Notes under the pieces: model-generated
Databases searched by the model: none
What the model was told of the DNA's origin: nothing
Seen by the model: the letters and a program-made list of their open reading frames with translations, nothing else
Part shown: positions 6,695-7,656 of the stretch, piece by piece
Position numbering within the stretch: the stretch's first letter is position 1
Layout: each line of letters starts with the position of its first letter
Translations under genes and position numbers: made by a program
Source: an uncultured Bacteroidota bacterium
GTDB taxonomy: Bacteria > Bacteroidota > Bacteroidia > Bacteroidales > P3
Reading direction: 5' to 3'
Assembly: GCA_902766265.1 (NCBI GenBank)
Contig: CACXCY010000212.1
Location: 1 to 7,656 of the forward strand
DNA: 7,656 nucleotides

Positions 6695-6759
6695 CGGGCA
6701 TACGGCAAAGGAACACAGAATAGTGTGAATGCAAAACGATAGAAATCAAGAAACGAATC

Positions 6760-7656
6760 ATGAAGAACCTTCTATTTATTGTTAATCCAGTTTCAGGTGT
6801 CGGCAAACAGCGACGTATTGAGCGGGTGTTGCGGGATAATCTGGATCACGATGCTTTTTCATATACGGTGCGGTACACGGAGCGTGTCCATCATGGTACC
6901 GAATTGGCAAGGCAGGCAGTGGAAGAAGGTGTTTTTGATGCTATTGTTGCTGTTGGGGGCGATGGTAGTGTCAACGACGTGGTGAGTGGCATCAAGGGAA
7001 CTAATATGACGCTGGGGATAGTGCCTTGCGGCAGTGGCAACGGATTGGCGCGCAATCTGCACATCCCTATGACTCCGGCGTTGGCTGTACGTTTGATTAA
7101 CCACTATTATGTGGCTCCCATCGATACTGTGTCCCTCAATGAGTATACCTATGCCAGCATCGCAGGTGTGGGGTTCGACGCCTTGGTGGCGTATCGTATG
7201 AAACAAGCCAAGACGAGAGGGTTGCAGGCGTATGCCAACATCATAATCAATGACTATCCACTTTCACAGGAGCAAGTGTATCACATGAGGATAGACGGTA
7301 AGGAAATTGACCGTAGTGCATGGTTCATTAGCTTGGCTAACAGCAATCAATTCGGATTCGAAACGCGTGTGGCCCCGCTGGCAAAACTCGACGACGGGTT
7401 GATAGACGTCTGTATTGTGGGCAAGATACCGTTGGCGCATATACCCCTTACGGCACCGTTGCTTTATCTCAACCATTTCCAGTATTCGCAGCATGTAGAG
7501 ATGTTCAAAGCGCATGAAGTGGTCATATACAACAACGACATGGGTTGGGTGAACATCGACGGGGAAGGGGAGAATGTAGGCACAGAGTTGCATTTTGTAA
7601 ATAATCCGAAGGCACTCAATATCATTTGTCGGGACCCTGATTATAAGCCGATGCCA
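6760..7656 (+). CDS. Diacylglycerol kinase-family lipid kinase (open at right window edge)
   Basis: An open frame of 299 codons from the ATG at 6760, with no stop before the window ends; the family is usually about 290-310 residues, so little can be missing. Domain order is that of DagK/YegS/BmrU-type soluble lipid kinases: NPVSGVGK at 9-16, nucleotide-binding GGDGS at 66-70, PCGSGNGLARNL at 89-100, GVGFDA at 136-141, LDDGLIDV at 210-217 and the NIDGEG motif at 265-270, whose D268 aligns with the general base of DgkB. The protein has no signal peptide or membrane segment and would act at the cytoplasmic membrane face. The likely reaction is ATP-dependent phosphorylation of diacylglycerol to phosphatidic acid; relatives phosphorylate sphingoid bases or ceramide, which matters because many Bacteroidota make sphingolipids. 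It probably shares a transcript with the upstream LTA-synthase-like gene. Confidence 0.92.
   Translation, partial: MKNLLFIVNPVSGVGKQRRIERVLRDNLDHDAFSYTVRYTERVHHGTELARQAVEEGVFDAIVAVGGDGSVNDVVSGIKGTNMTLGIVPCGSGNGLARNLHIPMTPALAVRLINHYYVAPIDTVSLNEYTYASIAGVGFDALVAYRMKQAKTRGLQAYANIIINDYPLSQEQVYHMRIDGKEIDRSAWFISLANSNQFGFETRVAPLAKLDDGLIDVCIVGKIPLAHIPLTAPLLYLNHFQYSQHVEMFKAHEVVIYNNDMGWVNIDGEGENVGTELHFVNNPKALNIICRDPDYKPMP

Noticed and set aside
6695..6759. Possible separate promoter for the DAG-kinase-like gene
   Set aside because: No TAnnTTTG element or terminator-like hairpin is visible in these 65 bases, so cotranscription with the upstream gene is the simpler reading.

Overview
The window looks like ordinary chromosome from a member of the Bacteroidota, probably a Bacteroidales/Prevotella-like lineage. 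Four things point there: none of the start codons has a clear Shine-Dalgarno sequence; a Bacteroidota-type promoter (TTTG, 19-base spacer, TAnnTTTG) sits in front of the gldB-like gene; one gene encodes a GldB-type lipoprotein, a family known from Bacteroidota; and the LTA-synthase-like and DUF151-UVR proteins have architectures common in that phylum. I see no insertion sequence, tRNA, rRNA, CRISPR array, prophage or integration site.

Left half (1-3585, minus strand): five genes run leftward as a probable operon. In transcription order they are an RdgB/HAM1 non-canonical purine NTP pyrophosphatase, a bifunctional-nuclease (DUF151) protein with a UVR tail, a type I purine nucleoside phosphorylase, a BASS-type membrane transporter, and a Cof-type HAD phosphatase cut by the window edge. 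The junctions are 31, 28 and 71 bases, then a 4-base ATGA overlap. RdgB removes ITP/XTP-type nucleotides and PNP splits inosine/guanosine nucleosides, so at least part of the operon concerns purine sanitation and salvage.

Centre (3586-3658): a 73-base divergent intergenic region holds a good plus-strand promoter and a partial minus-strand one. The two overlap physically. The minus-strand -7 element lies so close to the rdgB ATG that the rdgB transcript may be nearly leaderless.

Right half (3659-7656, plus strand): a GldB-like lipoprotein, a five-TM LTA-synthase/phosphoglycerol-transferase-like sulfatase-fold enzyme, and a diacylglycerol-kinase-family lipid kinase that is still open at the right edge. 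The gaps are 66 and 65 bases. The last two make biochemical sense together: LtaS/OpgB-type enzymes release diacylglycerol when they take the head group from phosphatidylglycerol, and a DAG kinase returns it to phosphatidic acid. This is an envelope-lipid module in a phylum without classical lipoteichoic acid.

I do not see a clearly new system. The most useful leads are the transferase/lipid-kinase pair, the compact divergent promoter, and the mixed purine/transporter operon.
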